64,000 nt of DNA from Tetrapyrgos nigripes. Taxonomy: Eukaryota > Basidiomycota > Agaricomycetes > Agaricales > Campanellaceae. Below are positions 12,167-22,845 of the stretch, piece by piece. The first letter of the stretch is position 1, and each line of letters starts with the position of its first letter. Below the pieces are notes generated by a model. It saw only the letters and a program-made list of their open reading frames with translations. It did not search any database and was not told where the DNA came from. Location: NCBI GenBank assembly GCA_013368315.1, contig JAACJM010000030.1:248001-312000 (forward strand), written 5' to 3'. A program made the translations under genes and the position numbers.

Positions 12167-12924
12167 TTAGACTATCAAGGAATGAATGCTTCAGTAAAAT
12201 GAACAAAATTTGAACGATAATAAACACTCACGTCCGGTGAACTTCCCAATACCGTCACCAATTTTGTCCGCAGTCGACTCGTCCTATAAACGAAGGCGAT
12301 ACTTTAGATCCATATCGCGTAGAGACATAGGGAAAGATAGAAACTCACGATGTTATACCCAGCTTTCTTAGCGACAAAGGAAACACCTTTGTCAACCTTG
12401 TCATTATGAGATCCAGCAGTCTTCGAGCTGGTGTTATAGGCAGAGTCTCCAGAAGATCCATAGGAGCTCTGATTGCCGGAACCATACGAATTGTTGTCGC
12501 GGTTCTGGTTAGATGAATCAAAGTCATCACGGCCGCCAGAACCATAGGATTCGGAGTCGTCACGGTTGCTAGAACCGTACGTGTTGGATGAGTTTGAGTC
12601 GCCGCGGTTGCTAGAGCCGTCAGAGGTGTCACGGCCCTGGCTAGAACCATACGTGTTAGACTGGCTCGACGAGTTGTACGAGTCGGAATCGCCGCGGTTG
12701 GCGCCAGAACCATATGAATCTGACTTGTTGGAGGAGTCGTTTCGGTTGCTAGAGTTGTAGTCACCGTCGCGGTTTCCTGAGAAGGAATCCTCGTCACGGT
12801 TGTTGGAGGACCCATACGTATCGTTGGTACGATCTGAAGAGTCGGTGTTGGATCCAAAAGAATCTCCTCCACGACGGCCGGAACCGTAGGAGTCGTTGTT
12901 GCTAGAGTCGTCGTTGTAAGACAT
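12167..12924 (-). CDS. Disordered Ser/Gly/Asn/Tyr/Asp-rich repeat protein, shorter copy
   Basis: Exons 12924-12349, 12283-12232 and 12171-12167 give 210 residues. The body consists of degenerate repeats such as TYGSSNRDDSNS and YGSGGRD, with almost no hydrophobic residues other than Tyr. It is followed by a short folded-looking tail: VDKGVSFVAKKAGYNI, then DESTADKIGDGIGKFTGL. The last coding exon is only five bases (TC plus the stop TAA), and its acceptor is conserved in the paralogue, which supports the model. The paralogue at 22846-23945 is 325 residues because it has more repeats. Function is unknown. The composition resembles low-complexity, condensate-prone or stress-related proteins, which is an inference only. 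Confidence 0.8.
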
Positions 12925-12963
12925 GGTGGGTTGGAATGGGTCGATAGCGGGTTTTGTGGCGAC

Positions 12964-12970
12964 CTTTATA
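12964..12970 (-). promoter_or_regulatory. TATA box of the shorter disordered-protein gene
   Basis: On the minus strand TATAAAG lies about 40 bases upstream of the ATG at 12924. The same motif at the same distance precedes the paralogue, so it is conserved between copies. Confidence 0.55.
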
Positions 12971-14055
12971 TGACGATGTTAGCCCTTTGCAGCAGAACAG
13001 GAACAGGGTGAATGATGGCATGGAAGCCTATGACGGTGTCCCACCATCACTGCCGAGTCAAGCAGGAACTGTTCGTCATCGGTAATGGTGATGGCAAAGT
13101 CCACATTGCGACCCACGTTGCTTCAGCTGAACGATCTTAACGATGCCGCATTCCTTGACGTCCGCACTGGGCTGTCCTGCTTCCGTTGGCTTGGAAGAGA
13201 TAGTAGGGCAGACTTAGGGTAGGTGAGAGTGGAGCTCACGAGTCACATATCGTCAAGATGACGCGTTCTAAACCATAAAGATGACGCGTTCTAAACCATC
13301 AACATGACCGTTCTAAACCATCAAGACTGTCAATTACACTCTCATATAACCCGATATTGGTTGATATCACTTTGACAATTGGCTCCAGTACAATCCTTGA
13401 GACAGTCGGGGTCCTTGAGACACCCGGTATTCCACTCAACCACGATGATTTGGACCTCGTTGGGTATCTTAATATTGAATTATCTCTTAGATATCCTTGT
13501 CTGCCAAGTATGAAGGAAGTAGCGTTAGTCATTGAAGAGTACTGGAAAAAATAGTCGGTTTTCAGACGCGCGGAAATTTAAAGACGCAGTTTTACCCTCA
13601 CAGGACGCATGCTTTTGGTCAAATTTAGTGCCAGTTCTTGTTTTCGAACTGTTTCATACGATCTTGAATACCTAGTAAGGGAATAGAGCGACAGAGCAAC
13701 GAAAAACAGAGGGAGGAGTGCTCGAGCGTGACAAAACGTACGACAGACGCGCCAAATTTGGCTTGTGTCACGCTGTCTCAAGGAGGCCGAAAGCGTGACA
13801 TTTGGACTCTCTAAGTCTTGCAAAAATATTCCCTATATGCCTACACCACTCCTATGCCCTATTTATTGTCGCTGAAAAAACACTTGAAGGTATGCTAAAG
13901 CAGCTGAGCACAAAAGATTTGGCTCATTTTCAGTTTGTCGAGTATTAGAGGGAGAATTCAAATTGGTGCCTCAAAGACCACTAAATGACTGAACTTGATA
14001 TCATCAAAAAGCAAAGCAGGTCATCATGAGAAGCAACAGTCAGTGACCCAAAAAG

Positions 14056-14082
14056 TGGTTCAGCCTGGGATCGAACCGGGGA
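14056..14082 (-). pseudogene. Truncated tRNA-Val remnant (3' end only)
   Basis: Reading on the minus strand, this matches the T arm and the 3' acceptor strand CTGAACCA of the intact tRNA-Val at 24609-24681. The D arm and anticodon arm are absent and are replaced by GAATGAATGAATG-type sequence. One T-stem base is changed (CCCGGG to CCTGGG in the plus strand), a CpG transition. It marks the end of duplication copy 1. Confidence 0.85.
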
Positions 14083-14533
14083 ATGAATGAATGAGAGAGA
14101 AAGAATGAATTGTTACACCACCATCTCTGCTGCTGTCGACCTTCAGTTCAATGTTCCTGACCTCCACCTCATATCTTATGGTGCATAGTCATTGCCATCT
14201 TGATGCTGACATCTTTGCTGTACAGATTGTGAAGCCTCATTGACATCTCACATCTGAGACCTCTGCAACAAACACTCCCTCCTGCATTGTTGACATGCCT
14301 CTGGTCTGGGAGACCCTCATACTCCTTCACCAACTCCCTGCTCTCCCTTTCAATGGCTCTTGTAATGAAATTCACCACTGTTGAGCAGCGCAACAACACT
14401 CTTACAAGACTTACAATCCTCCTACTTCACATCCTCAAACTTACACATTGACAACACTTCAATACTCCTCCAGCCCCATATCCTGGACCGTTCATCCCTA
14501 CAATCTGCTATCCTCACTTCCTTTATGCTCCCT

Positions 14534-14823
14534 CCACTGTATACACACCTCTACTGTGTTGTCTCTCTTTGTTGCAGCCCATGTCTCAGTATTGACTTCT
14601 GTTGGTGATGTCAGTGGTCCAGATACCTGAACCCGAGTCTTCCTGTCTATACTTCCACCATCCAGGTTCCACAAGGTCTAGGCTGTCAAAAACAGTCTTG
14701 GATGACTGGACTGCAGGGGGGCATATGCTCATCTGTAGGGCTTTTGGAATTGACTTACTCTCCCTTCCTTCCAGTGCAGCACACAGAGAGACCCACATAC
14801 CCTGTCTCCACACTGTCTTCAAG
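14534..14823. repeat. Left arm of a long inverted repeat flanking the copia element
   Basis: This arm matches the reverse complement of about 20655-20940 over most of its length. Shared blocks include GGTCTAGGCTGTCAAAAACA, TCTTGGATGACTGGACTGCA and the TATACACA...TGTGTTGTCTCTCTTTG region. The surrounding DNA (14101-15131) has only about five CpG dinucleotides in roughly 1030 bases. Confidence 0.8.
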
Positions 14824-15131
14824 AATATTGTGGTTTTTATAGATCTTTCACTTACTCTCTTTTCTTCTTCATTTATTTTAATTTCCCTTGTCTCCCTTTT
14901 GTGGTTGTTCTGTGTATCTTTTAGCTACTATTTATCTCACTTGTGTTTGCATTCCATTTTACCTCCATGTTCATTTCCCCCTACTCATTCTCTTTATCTC
15001 TCTTTATCTCTCCTTATGTATATGTCTGGTCTCTGTCGTCTCTTCAGTATGTACTCCTGCCCATGCCTGAACTGTCTGCTTTGCCTAGAGACCCACCTCC
15101 CCTGTACAAGTCTTGGCACCATAGCACTTCC

Positions 15132-15394
15132 TGTAGGATTTGGTATTTCATTTCTTTCCTTTTTTGTTCCCTCATGTGGCAACCCGGATCTCGTCTGTGT
15201 ACTGCCTACTTATGGTCACTTGGTTTACTTATTTGTCTCTGTACTTTATATATCGAATCATAGCCACAGTAACCTCAGCGTTGACTCTTCCTTCTCACTG
15301 AGGTTAGTACTTATGTCTCACAAGTATTTCTATTGCTCATGTATATCTACAGCTGTATCTATCTTCATAGATACGGAAGAGATCAGGTCCTACA
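15132..15394 (+). repeat. 5' LTR of the copia element (263 bases)
   Basis: It begins TGTAGGATTTGG and ends GGTCCTACA. It matches the 3' LTR with scattered, mainly transition differences, and is 58 bases shorter because it has one rather than two copies of AGCTGTATCTATCTTCATAG. A primer-binding site should start directly after it with GGTTATTGGG; the priming tRNA is not identified. Confidence 0.92.
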
Positions 15395-15441
15395 GGTTAT
15401 TGGGCCCCGCTCTGCTACCCTAGTGATGTACTGCTATAATT

Positions 15442-18400
15442 ATGACTTCTACTAGTCCCACCAACTCTCCTCCACGTCGCCGTTCCCCAACGGTTGGCCA
15501 AGGTGTTTTTGCTGGATTAGGAAATATATTTTCGTATCCCTCTCCTAATCCAAATGTCTCACATCCTCCTACCCCCTTTGTCACTTCACCATCCCCCAAT
15601 GGTAATGGAGACGAAGACTTGTATAGCAGTATCCCAAGAACTGCTTCAGGCAATTTATCGGGCGGTGCAACTCCTCGTCAGAGCGCACCACCACCTGGGT
15701 ATCCTACCCAACCTCCATCTCAAGTGGGTTCGCCTACTGCAACACCGCAACACCAGCCTATCCCACAGCCCATTCCCCAGCCTATTCCTCAGCCCGTTCC
15801 TCAGCCGGTACCTGTGCCACAGCCACAGCAAGTACCTACTCAACAGCAGTGGATTCCTTGAATGCCAGCTGCTCCACCCAACCAATATATTCCCACTTAT
15901 CAGCCTATGCCAATGCAACCTCCTATCCCTCCTCCTAATCCAAATCGACTTGTTGGCGTTCACCCCTGGAACGTTGTCATTCAGCACGCACATCCCCTAA
16001 ACGGATTCGTACCCCCTCGCGTGCCTGACCAAACATTTGGAATTGGACAGAAGGCTGATTTCTGGTCGAGTGTGCCGATGCTCAAGGGTGAGACGAACTT
16101 CACTGAGTTTAGGCAAAGGGTTGAGATAGCCGCCACAGCCAGTGGCATGGCTAGTGTTCTTGATCCTCAATACGCGAATTACCATCCTATGGAGCCGTTA
16201 CCCAACGACCCCGATTACGAAGCGAATATGCACACATTTAGGACGTACCAAATGCTGGAACACCAAACTCGGACTTTACTGGTAGGCAAACTACCAAGTG
16301 ACATCATGCGATGGGCGCTGCACGGTAGTCATATGTGCCTGGACATCTGGATGCATCTTATTAGCCGCTATCAAATGGCTAACGCGTTAGACACTGCAGG
16401 GTTGATCAAGATCTGGATGAACAGATCATGCACGAATGACTCCAAAGTCAATTTTCGCAAGTGGTTGGAGGAAGATGAAGATATCATTCGCTGTATTGGA
16501 GATGCAGGTGGAATCATCTCTGATCAAGAGAAGAAAAATCATGTATTAACTTCTATTCCTCTGATGTACAAAACGTACATCGGCCAAATGAATGATACTA
16601 TGAAAATCAATTCCAACGGCACTCACAAACTCTCTACTCAAGAGATTATTGATCTCTTACGCTCCCACTACCTATTCCTTCACCCTGAACTCCCAAGCTG
16701 GTCGACATCGTCAACGGAAAAGTCCCTGTCATCTAGCAAGACTTCCGATCCCGCCAAGGACCTGAAGAATGTCACACTTCAGGCATCTAGTACTCTAGGT
16801 AGTACTTCGAACACTCCTACAGCGAATAAAGTGAATATCTCGATGGGGATCCAATGCTACAATTGCAAAGGATTCGGCCACTTGTCTCGGGATTGTCCAA
16901 CCCCGAAACAGAAGCCAAATGGAGGAGGTAATGGTGGAAGAGGAAAGAATTGGCGTGGTAGAGGTCGAGGCAGAGGTGGAGGAAATCCAGGAGGGTATGG
17001 AGGAGCGAATGCGAATAACGGTGGCAACACAGCCAATGTTGAAGGTACTCCTAAACCAGGAAATACCACGACTCCTTCAGTAGTGCTGAACTCAAATCCC
17101 AAACCAAACACATATCTGAAACCAGCGGGTCAAGCTGGAATGGCCGAAAACATCAGTTTCGCCTACATTGCTCAGCCATCAAGTGATATATCGGAAGACG
17201 ACTGGTCAGATGATGAATACGAGGAAGAGATCCTTGTACCCCTATCCCCTAAATTTCTCAATAGGCCAGTTAGTCAAATTACCGACGTTACAGACGAGGA
17301 AATAGGGCCACTCACAACTGATGAACTCGACCACATCGAATCTACCATCAAACAACTAGGGAACCAACTTCCTGACGAGAAAAGGAAGGTATTGTGGCAA
17401 CTCAATGCCACACTCGTTGCACGGCATGCGTCTCAATGGCTGTATGAGAAGTTCGCCTATGAGGTTTGGGAAGATGAAGAGGACGAAGAGAATGATAGTG
17501 AAAGTGATAGTGAGGATGATTTCACGATGGAGAGTGGTGATAAAGATGAATCCAAGGAAGTACCTGATGTGCAAGGTGGAAACGACATATATATGTGCGT
17601 TACCGACCTTACGTTCATCCTGAACAATGGGATCAGTGTAGACAAATCTAGCAAACCTGTTGTGATGCAAACCGATTCTATGGAACCGACTGCAAGTGTA
17701 TTCGCAAGTAAGGGGCACCGTGTCTATTGGAAAGATACTCGCACTGTTACTGTGGAGCATTTGTTGGTCTTCACCGTTGTCGACATCTTTGAGGGTACAG
17801 GTGATGAAGGGGAGAGAGAAGAGTTGCGGGAACTTTCCGAGGATGAATCTATTGATGAATCAACAATCGAAGAGCTCAGCATCGAGGGACCCAAATATCA
17901 AGATTTGCATCCAGACAATGACGACATTTTGGATCTGTCTCAATTAGATGAACCCGGTCTGGATTCTGATACTCAACCCGAGCCATTGAATCATCCGCAT
18001 CGCACCCCCAAACCCTCACGATATGTTCAAGACCTTCAAAAGGGTGTCGGCACTACAACTGGCACTGGGAGGACTCGTACAATCCTACCATGTGGAATTG
18101 CTGATGCTGTAGCAGAGGAACAGGAAGGCATAGCCATGGAAGCTGTCATGGCTAATTCAGAGATGATCGAGCCGAAGAACCTAGCTGAAGCGAAGAGATC
18201 GGTTGATTGGCCCAAATGGGATAAAGCCATTCAGGAGGAGATGGAAGTCTTGCAGGAACTCGGAACATGGGAAGTCGTCACTATTCCCGAATATGCCAAC
18301 ATCGTTGGTTGTAAATGGGTATTCCACATCAAGAAGGATGAACATGAAGGAATTGCTCGCTATAAAGCTCGACTCGTCACTCAAGGCTTCACGCAACAAG

Positions 18401-19775
18401 AAGGCGTCAACTACAACGAGATGTATGCACCAGTCGCATGTTTGTCATCAATTCGAACTGCCTTAGCTCTAGGGGCACGCTACAATCTCGAAATACATCA
18501 AGTTGACGTCAAAGGAGCTTACCTCAACGGTGAATTGATCGAAAATGAAGTCATTTACATGAAGCATCCTCCTGGTTACCCCCTCGACTCTCCATTGAAA
18601 ACCGTTCTCAAGCTCAAGAAGCCGATCTATGGTTTGAAGCAGAATGGAAGGTATTGGTACCTAAAGTTTGAAAGAACTTTAAAGGAGTTGATGGATATGG
18701 AAAGGTGCGAGGTTGATCATGCTGTGTTCTTCAAGCATTTGGAGAACAGAATTATTGTGATCGTGGCATCTGTGGATGATCTTACCATACTTACCTCCTC
18801 TATCGAGCTGATCGACTACGTCAAGTCGAAACTCCACGAACGTTTCACCATAACGGATATGGGAGAATTGCATTGGATACTTGGTATCCAGGTCATTAGG
18901 GACAGAAAAATGGTACAATTGCTCTTTCTCAACATGCTTATATCGAGTCAGTAGCTCGGGAATTTGGTCTCGAGAACACAAAGCCATCCTCCGTCCCTAT
19001 GGATATTCACAATCGCCTCACGTCATCTCAATCTCCCCAATCGCCTCACGTCATCTCAATCCCCCAATCCCCTTCCGAAGTTCTCAACGTTGAAACATAC
19101 CCCTACTAATCCATTGTGGGCAAGTTAATGTATGCCACAGTGGGTACTCGAGTCGATATTGCGTTTGCAGTCCACTCTCTCGCTAGGTTTTTGAATAATC
19201 TGGGTATGGCTCATTGGAAGGCTGCGAAAAGAGTTGTATGTTACTTGTTAGGGACGAAGGATTTATCCCTAACGTATGGTGTGGCAGCGAGTGGCGCTGT
19301 TGGATTTGTGGACGCAGATGGAAACATGAATGATGACCGAAGAGCGGTCACTGGGTATGTTTTCGTTGTTGATGGTGGTGCAGTGACTTGGTCATCGCAC
19401 TCACAATCTCTTATTTCTCTCTCAACTTGCAAATCAGAGTATGTAGTGGCTATGGAGGCAGCCAAAGAGGGTCTTTGGTTGCACTCCTTCATCAAACAAG
19501 TATTTCAATCCTCCTTTCCTGATGCTATTCCTGGACCCACAAATCTCCACTCGGATAACCAGGCAGCAATAGCTCTAGCTCGGGATCATCGTTACCATGG
19601 CCGCACGAAGCACATTGATATTCACTATCACTTTATTCGATTCGTAGTTGATGAGGGGCAGATGAAGTTAGTATATTGTCCTATGGAGGACATGGTGGCA
19701 GACACTTTGACAAAGGCTTTGCCTAGTATCAAGGCGAAGCATCTGGCTATGGGACTCGGACTCATTCCGGCTTGA
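15442..19775 (+). pseudogene. Broken copia gag-pol reading frame
   Basis: A Pro/Gln-rich 139-codon segment starts at 15442 and ends at TGA 15859-15861; the same frame then continues for 1030 codons to 18954. That frame holds a gag-like domain (LKGETNFTEFRQRVE), the zinc knuckle CYNCKGFGHLSRDC at residues 332-345, an RGRGRGGG stretch, a long acidic linker, and copia reverse transcriptase with NEMYAPVA, QVDVKGAYLNGEL, PIYGLKQ and an SVDDLTIL active site. No aspartic protease motif and no HHCC or DDE integrase core appear between the knuckle and the polymerase, so a large internal deletion is inferred. Near 18910-18955 the frame shifts; RNase H and C-terminal parts (GTRVDIAFAV, TGYVFVVDGGAVTWSS, KHIDIHYHFIR) run from 19116 to 19775 after another stop near 19108. 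Confidence 0.9.
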
Positions 19776-19782
19776 AGGGGAG

Positions 19783-20103
19783 TGTAGGATTTGGTATTTC
19801 ATTTCTTTCCTTTTTCATTCCTTCATGTGGCAACCCAGATCTCGTCCGTGTACTGCCTACTTATGGTCACTTGGTTTACTTATTTGTCTCTGTACTTTAT
19901 ATATCGAATCATAGCCACAGTAACCTCAGCATTGACTCTTCCTTCTCGCTGAGGTTAGTACTTATGTCTCACAAGTATTTCTATTGCTCATGTATATCTA
20001 CAGCTGTATCTATCTTCATAGGTATGAAAATATATAGCATTGACTCTTTCTTCTCGCTGAGCTGTATCTATCTTCATAGATACGGAAGAGATCAGGTCCT
20101 ACA
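19783..20103 (+). repeat. 3' LTR of the copia element (321 bases)
   Basis: It has the same termini as the 5' LTR. It carries an extra 58-base segment bounded by two copies of AGCTGTATCTATCTTCATAG. It starts right after AAGGGGAG. Confidence 0.92.
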
Positions 20104-20654
20104 CTTCCAGGTGGTAGACAGTCTACCCTACCCTTGATGGCGGGATGTTGCCCCTACTGTCTGGTTGCTTGCCCCACTGAATCAGCAAGTGGTTCCACTA
20201 CTAGTTATGTTTGCATGTCCATGTACAGATGTAAAAGTCATTGTGTAACTAGTAGGCAGCAGCATAATAACACACACATGCAGCACTGTACTAGCTACAA
20301 GGAACTACTACATGGACCCAATTGCTGGATGCTGTGGGGCAAGCAACAGAGCTGTAGGGCCAATTGTCCTCACAGGCAGGGTAGGGCATCTACAACGCTG
20401 AAGCACTGGTACAACATGGAGACAGTATGATGATGTCTCAACATAAAGGTGTGGAGACAGTGTGACGTTGGCTTGATGCAAAATGGGATAGGACCCATGG
20501 AGGAAGTAGGCATATGCTGAAAGAAAGGTTGGTAAGCAGGGTTCAAGTGATTACAGTAGGTCCTACTATTACTGTACAGGTACATGCAGCCTACAAAACA
20601 ACACAGAGAGAAAAAGATACAAAAGAAATAGATGTGAGAGGGATGCTGTAGACG

Positions 20655-20940
20655 GCAGTGGTGAAGATGGTAGTGGAGACTGCACTGGGATGGGTGCTAC
20701 ACTGGAAAGATAAAGCAACAGGGAGAGAGAGAGAGTCTGTTCTGAAAGCCCTATGGACAAGCATACACCCCCCTGCAGTCCAGTCATCCAAGACTGTTTT
20801 TGACAGCCTAGACCTTGCAGAACCCAGAAGGATGGAAAGACACAGGGGTATCCAGACCACTGATGTCACAGACAGTGTCAATAATGAGACGTGGGCTGCA
20901 GCAAAGAGAGATGACACAGCAGAGATGTGTATACAGTGTA
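20655..20940. repeat. Right arm of the long inverted repeat
   Basis: It is the reverse complement of 14534-14823 with many transition differences. About five CpG dinucleotides are present in 20104-21060. It abuts the start of duplication copy 2, so the inverted pair brackets the spacer between the two copies. Confidence 0.8.
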
Positions 20941-21303
20941 GGACCCTCAGCATATCAGTTCTTGGTCCCAGCCTGGGTAACACACTCCTCCTCCTCCTCT
21001 TCCCTTGACAATTGATCCCAAAGTGAATGTGTATACTATGTTTGTACTCAAGTCTCCAGAAGATCTCTGATAAGTACTTTTATAAGACCACAAGAATGAT
21101 AAGCTCATTGACTCTCATACATTTACAATGCTTCTTTCACTGAAGTGAGATGGTACCTGGTCCTGGCGTGGCAGGGACCATCTCAAACTCTGTGTTTCCG
21201 TATCTTGCTTGTCCTCGAGGGATTCTGGAAAACGAGCCTGAAGATAAGTTTGACAGATGACTTGCTCTCAGACCGTTGTTCATACCAGTGGCAGATCTTC
21301 ATA

Positions 21304-21900
21304 AGGTAGGGCCTACGGACGATTCGCACAAGTCACGTGAATGAGCGTGACAGTCGGTCAATTTGCAGCCAAAAAATTAATAGCGCCTGTAAATAGACAT
21401 TAATCGCAAAAGCGCTCGCGCAGATATCTTCATTTTGACCCAAAGTAAGACCCTGCGCGAACAGATTTTTGGGAAAGGGCGACTGCCGGCCGCTATTAAT
21501 TTTTTACGCATCAACAAACCATACGCGCGACGCGTCTATTCCAATCGCGTCCTCAAAATGGCCAGAAGAAGGCTCAAGAACCTCGGAAACTTGGCTAACC
21601 AAAAATATCGGGGCCATAGGACTGGACCAACGAAGGAGGTAATGAAGCTGTTTGATGATGATGGGAACCCAGGGGTGGAAAAGGCAGAGACCGTGAGGTC
21701 CTTATTTGCAAACTGGGATGTCAGACATCGTGTGTAGATACTAATATTTCATTCTTGTACATATATCCTTCAGAGCAGCGAGAACCTACGTTAGAATACG
21801 TATCGACCGTCCTTGCGCACCCGGGAGACTAGATGGTAACGCGTTATGGTCACACATGTCACATCACCTGACGTGTGCGAATCGTCCGTAGGCCCTACCT
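21304..21900. mobile_element. Small inverted-repeat transposon (MITE-like) with TA target duplication
   Basis: The termini are perfect inverted repeats of 26 bases beginning AGGTAGGGCCTACGGACGAT, or 28 if the flanking TA is counted, with weaker complementarity for about ten bases further in. The 597-base element is absent at the matching point of copy 1 (near 11232), so it inserted after the duplication or was lost there. A TA target fits Tc1/mariner-like or related transposases, but the flanking bases differ slightly between copies, so the duplication length is not certain. It is CpG-rich and therefore young compared with the DNA to its left. Confidence 0.88.
21435..21737 (+). other. 100-codon open frame inside the small transposon
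   Basis: The frame starts MTQSKTLREQIFGKGRLPAA, has a basic middle (MARRRLKNLGNL) and ends ANWDVRHRV. It shows no transposase signature and occupies half of the element. It could be a captured host fragment, a remnant of a larger parent element, or chance. An internal Met at residue 42 is also possible as a start. Confidence 0.35.
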
Positions 21901-22845
21901 TACTATGTAGAAGTCGCCGTTTTTTCTTCAGCACCTAATATTCAATCTTGCGAGCATTAACTAATGAATTTGGATCTATTTTCGTTTTTCATACAGCGGT
22001 AAGAACTGCATAGTATTGTAGTCGTATATACTTAGAACTCGTCCCTGTGTCCTTGAGGCCCGTCTACCTAGCGTGTAGTCCTTTCGCAGTGCGCACGTTC
22101 AATCGATAGCTATTCAAACTGGAACTGGACCTCTCACGCAATTGCAAGACAAAGCAAGCGGTTTTACGAGTCCTACTCAACACTGGTACCAAGTAATCAA
22201 CAGCTGTAGTATAGCCACACTATATATGCATATGGACCAGATACCGGTGGGAAAACCCACGGAGACACGTTCTGATTAGCGCTGGTTAATGATTAATGAT
22301 TGCGCGTTCTTCCTAAATCTTTCGCAAGATTCAACAAGTTCTGGGCCTTTCAAGGTGACCTCGGAAGATTGCGAAGAGGAATCCTTGCGAAACGGCTGCG
22401 AAGTCAGACCAGAGTAAGGAATCTGACGCTGAGTATGAAACACCAAAAGAGTCGAGACTGGAAAGACGCGACGCGTCTAGATCTGGTCACGCGTGTCGAC
22501 GCGAGAGTGGCGCGCCGTAGCAACGGTGCGGATACCGAACCAACCACTTTTTTTTTCTTGATTGCGTTAACCGCAAGTTGGTTGCCATACTTGCATAATA
22601 GCGAGGAGATTACTAGTGGCCACGGCTAGCAAAACACATATCTAAATGAACAATTTCATACCCGCAATACAACAAATTTTACACAACATTATTTGAAGAA
22701 ATCCATCCTGCCGCGAAAAAAAAAATAGTACATACAACTTTGACCGCCAAACCCCAGACTCATGCTTCAGGCATTTTTTTCTACAAGTCTTTTTTGCTTC
22801 TGATTCAACCTCATCGGCCTCGACGCATATATGCACCTTCCCAGC

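Larger units (their letters stand above)
10875..14082. repeat. Segmental duplication, copy 1
   Basis: This segment recurs in the same orientation at about 20940-24650. Shared stretches include the block with TATCAGTTCTTGGTCCCAGC, the block containing AGAAGTCGCCGTTTTTTCTT, the whole disordered-protein gene with its TATA box, the downstream GCATTCCTTGACGTCCGCAC block, and the 3' end of a tRNA gene. The copies differ by insertions: copy 2 has a small transposon at 21304-21900, and the piece between about 13395 and 13990 here is replaced by a shorter unrelated piece in copy 2. Copy 1 retains CpG sites that copy 2 has lost in its left-hand 350 bases. It ends abruptly inside the tRNA sequence. Confidence 0.88.
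15132..20103 (+). mobile_element. Ty1/copia LTR retrotransposon, non-autonomous and decayed
   Basis: A 4972-base element is bounded by long terminal repeats that both start TGTAGGATTTGG and end GGTCCTACA. It is flanked by a 5-base target duplication CTTCC at 15127-15131 and 20104-20108. A polypurine tract, AAGGGGAG, precedes the 3' LTR. Inside are a gag region with a CCHC zinc knuckle, copia-type reverse transcriptase and RNase H, in the copia order. Protease and integrase domains are not recognisable. The coding region carries an in-frame TGA, a frameshift and a further stop. It is inserted within older CpG-depleted repeat DNA. Confidence 0.93.
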
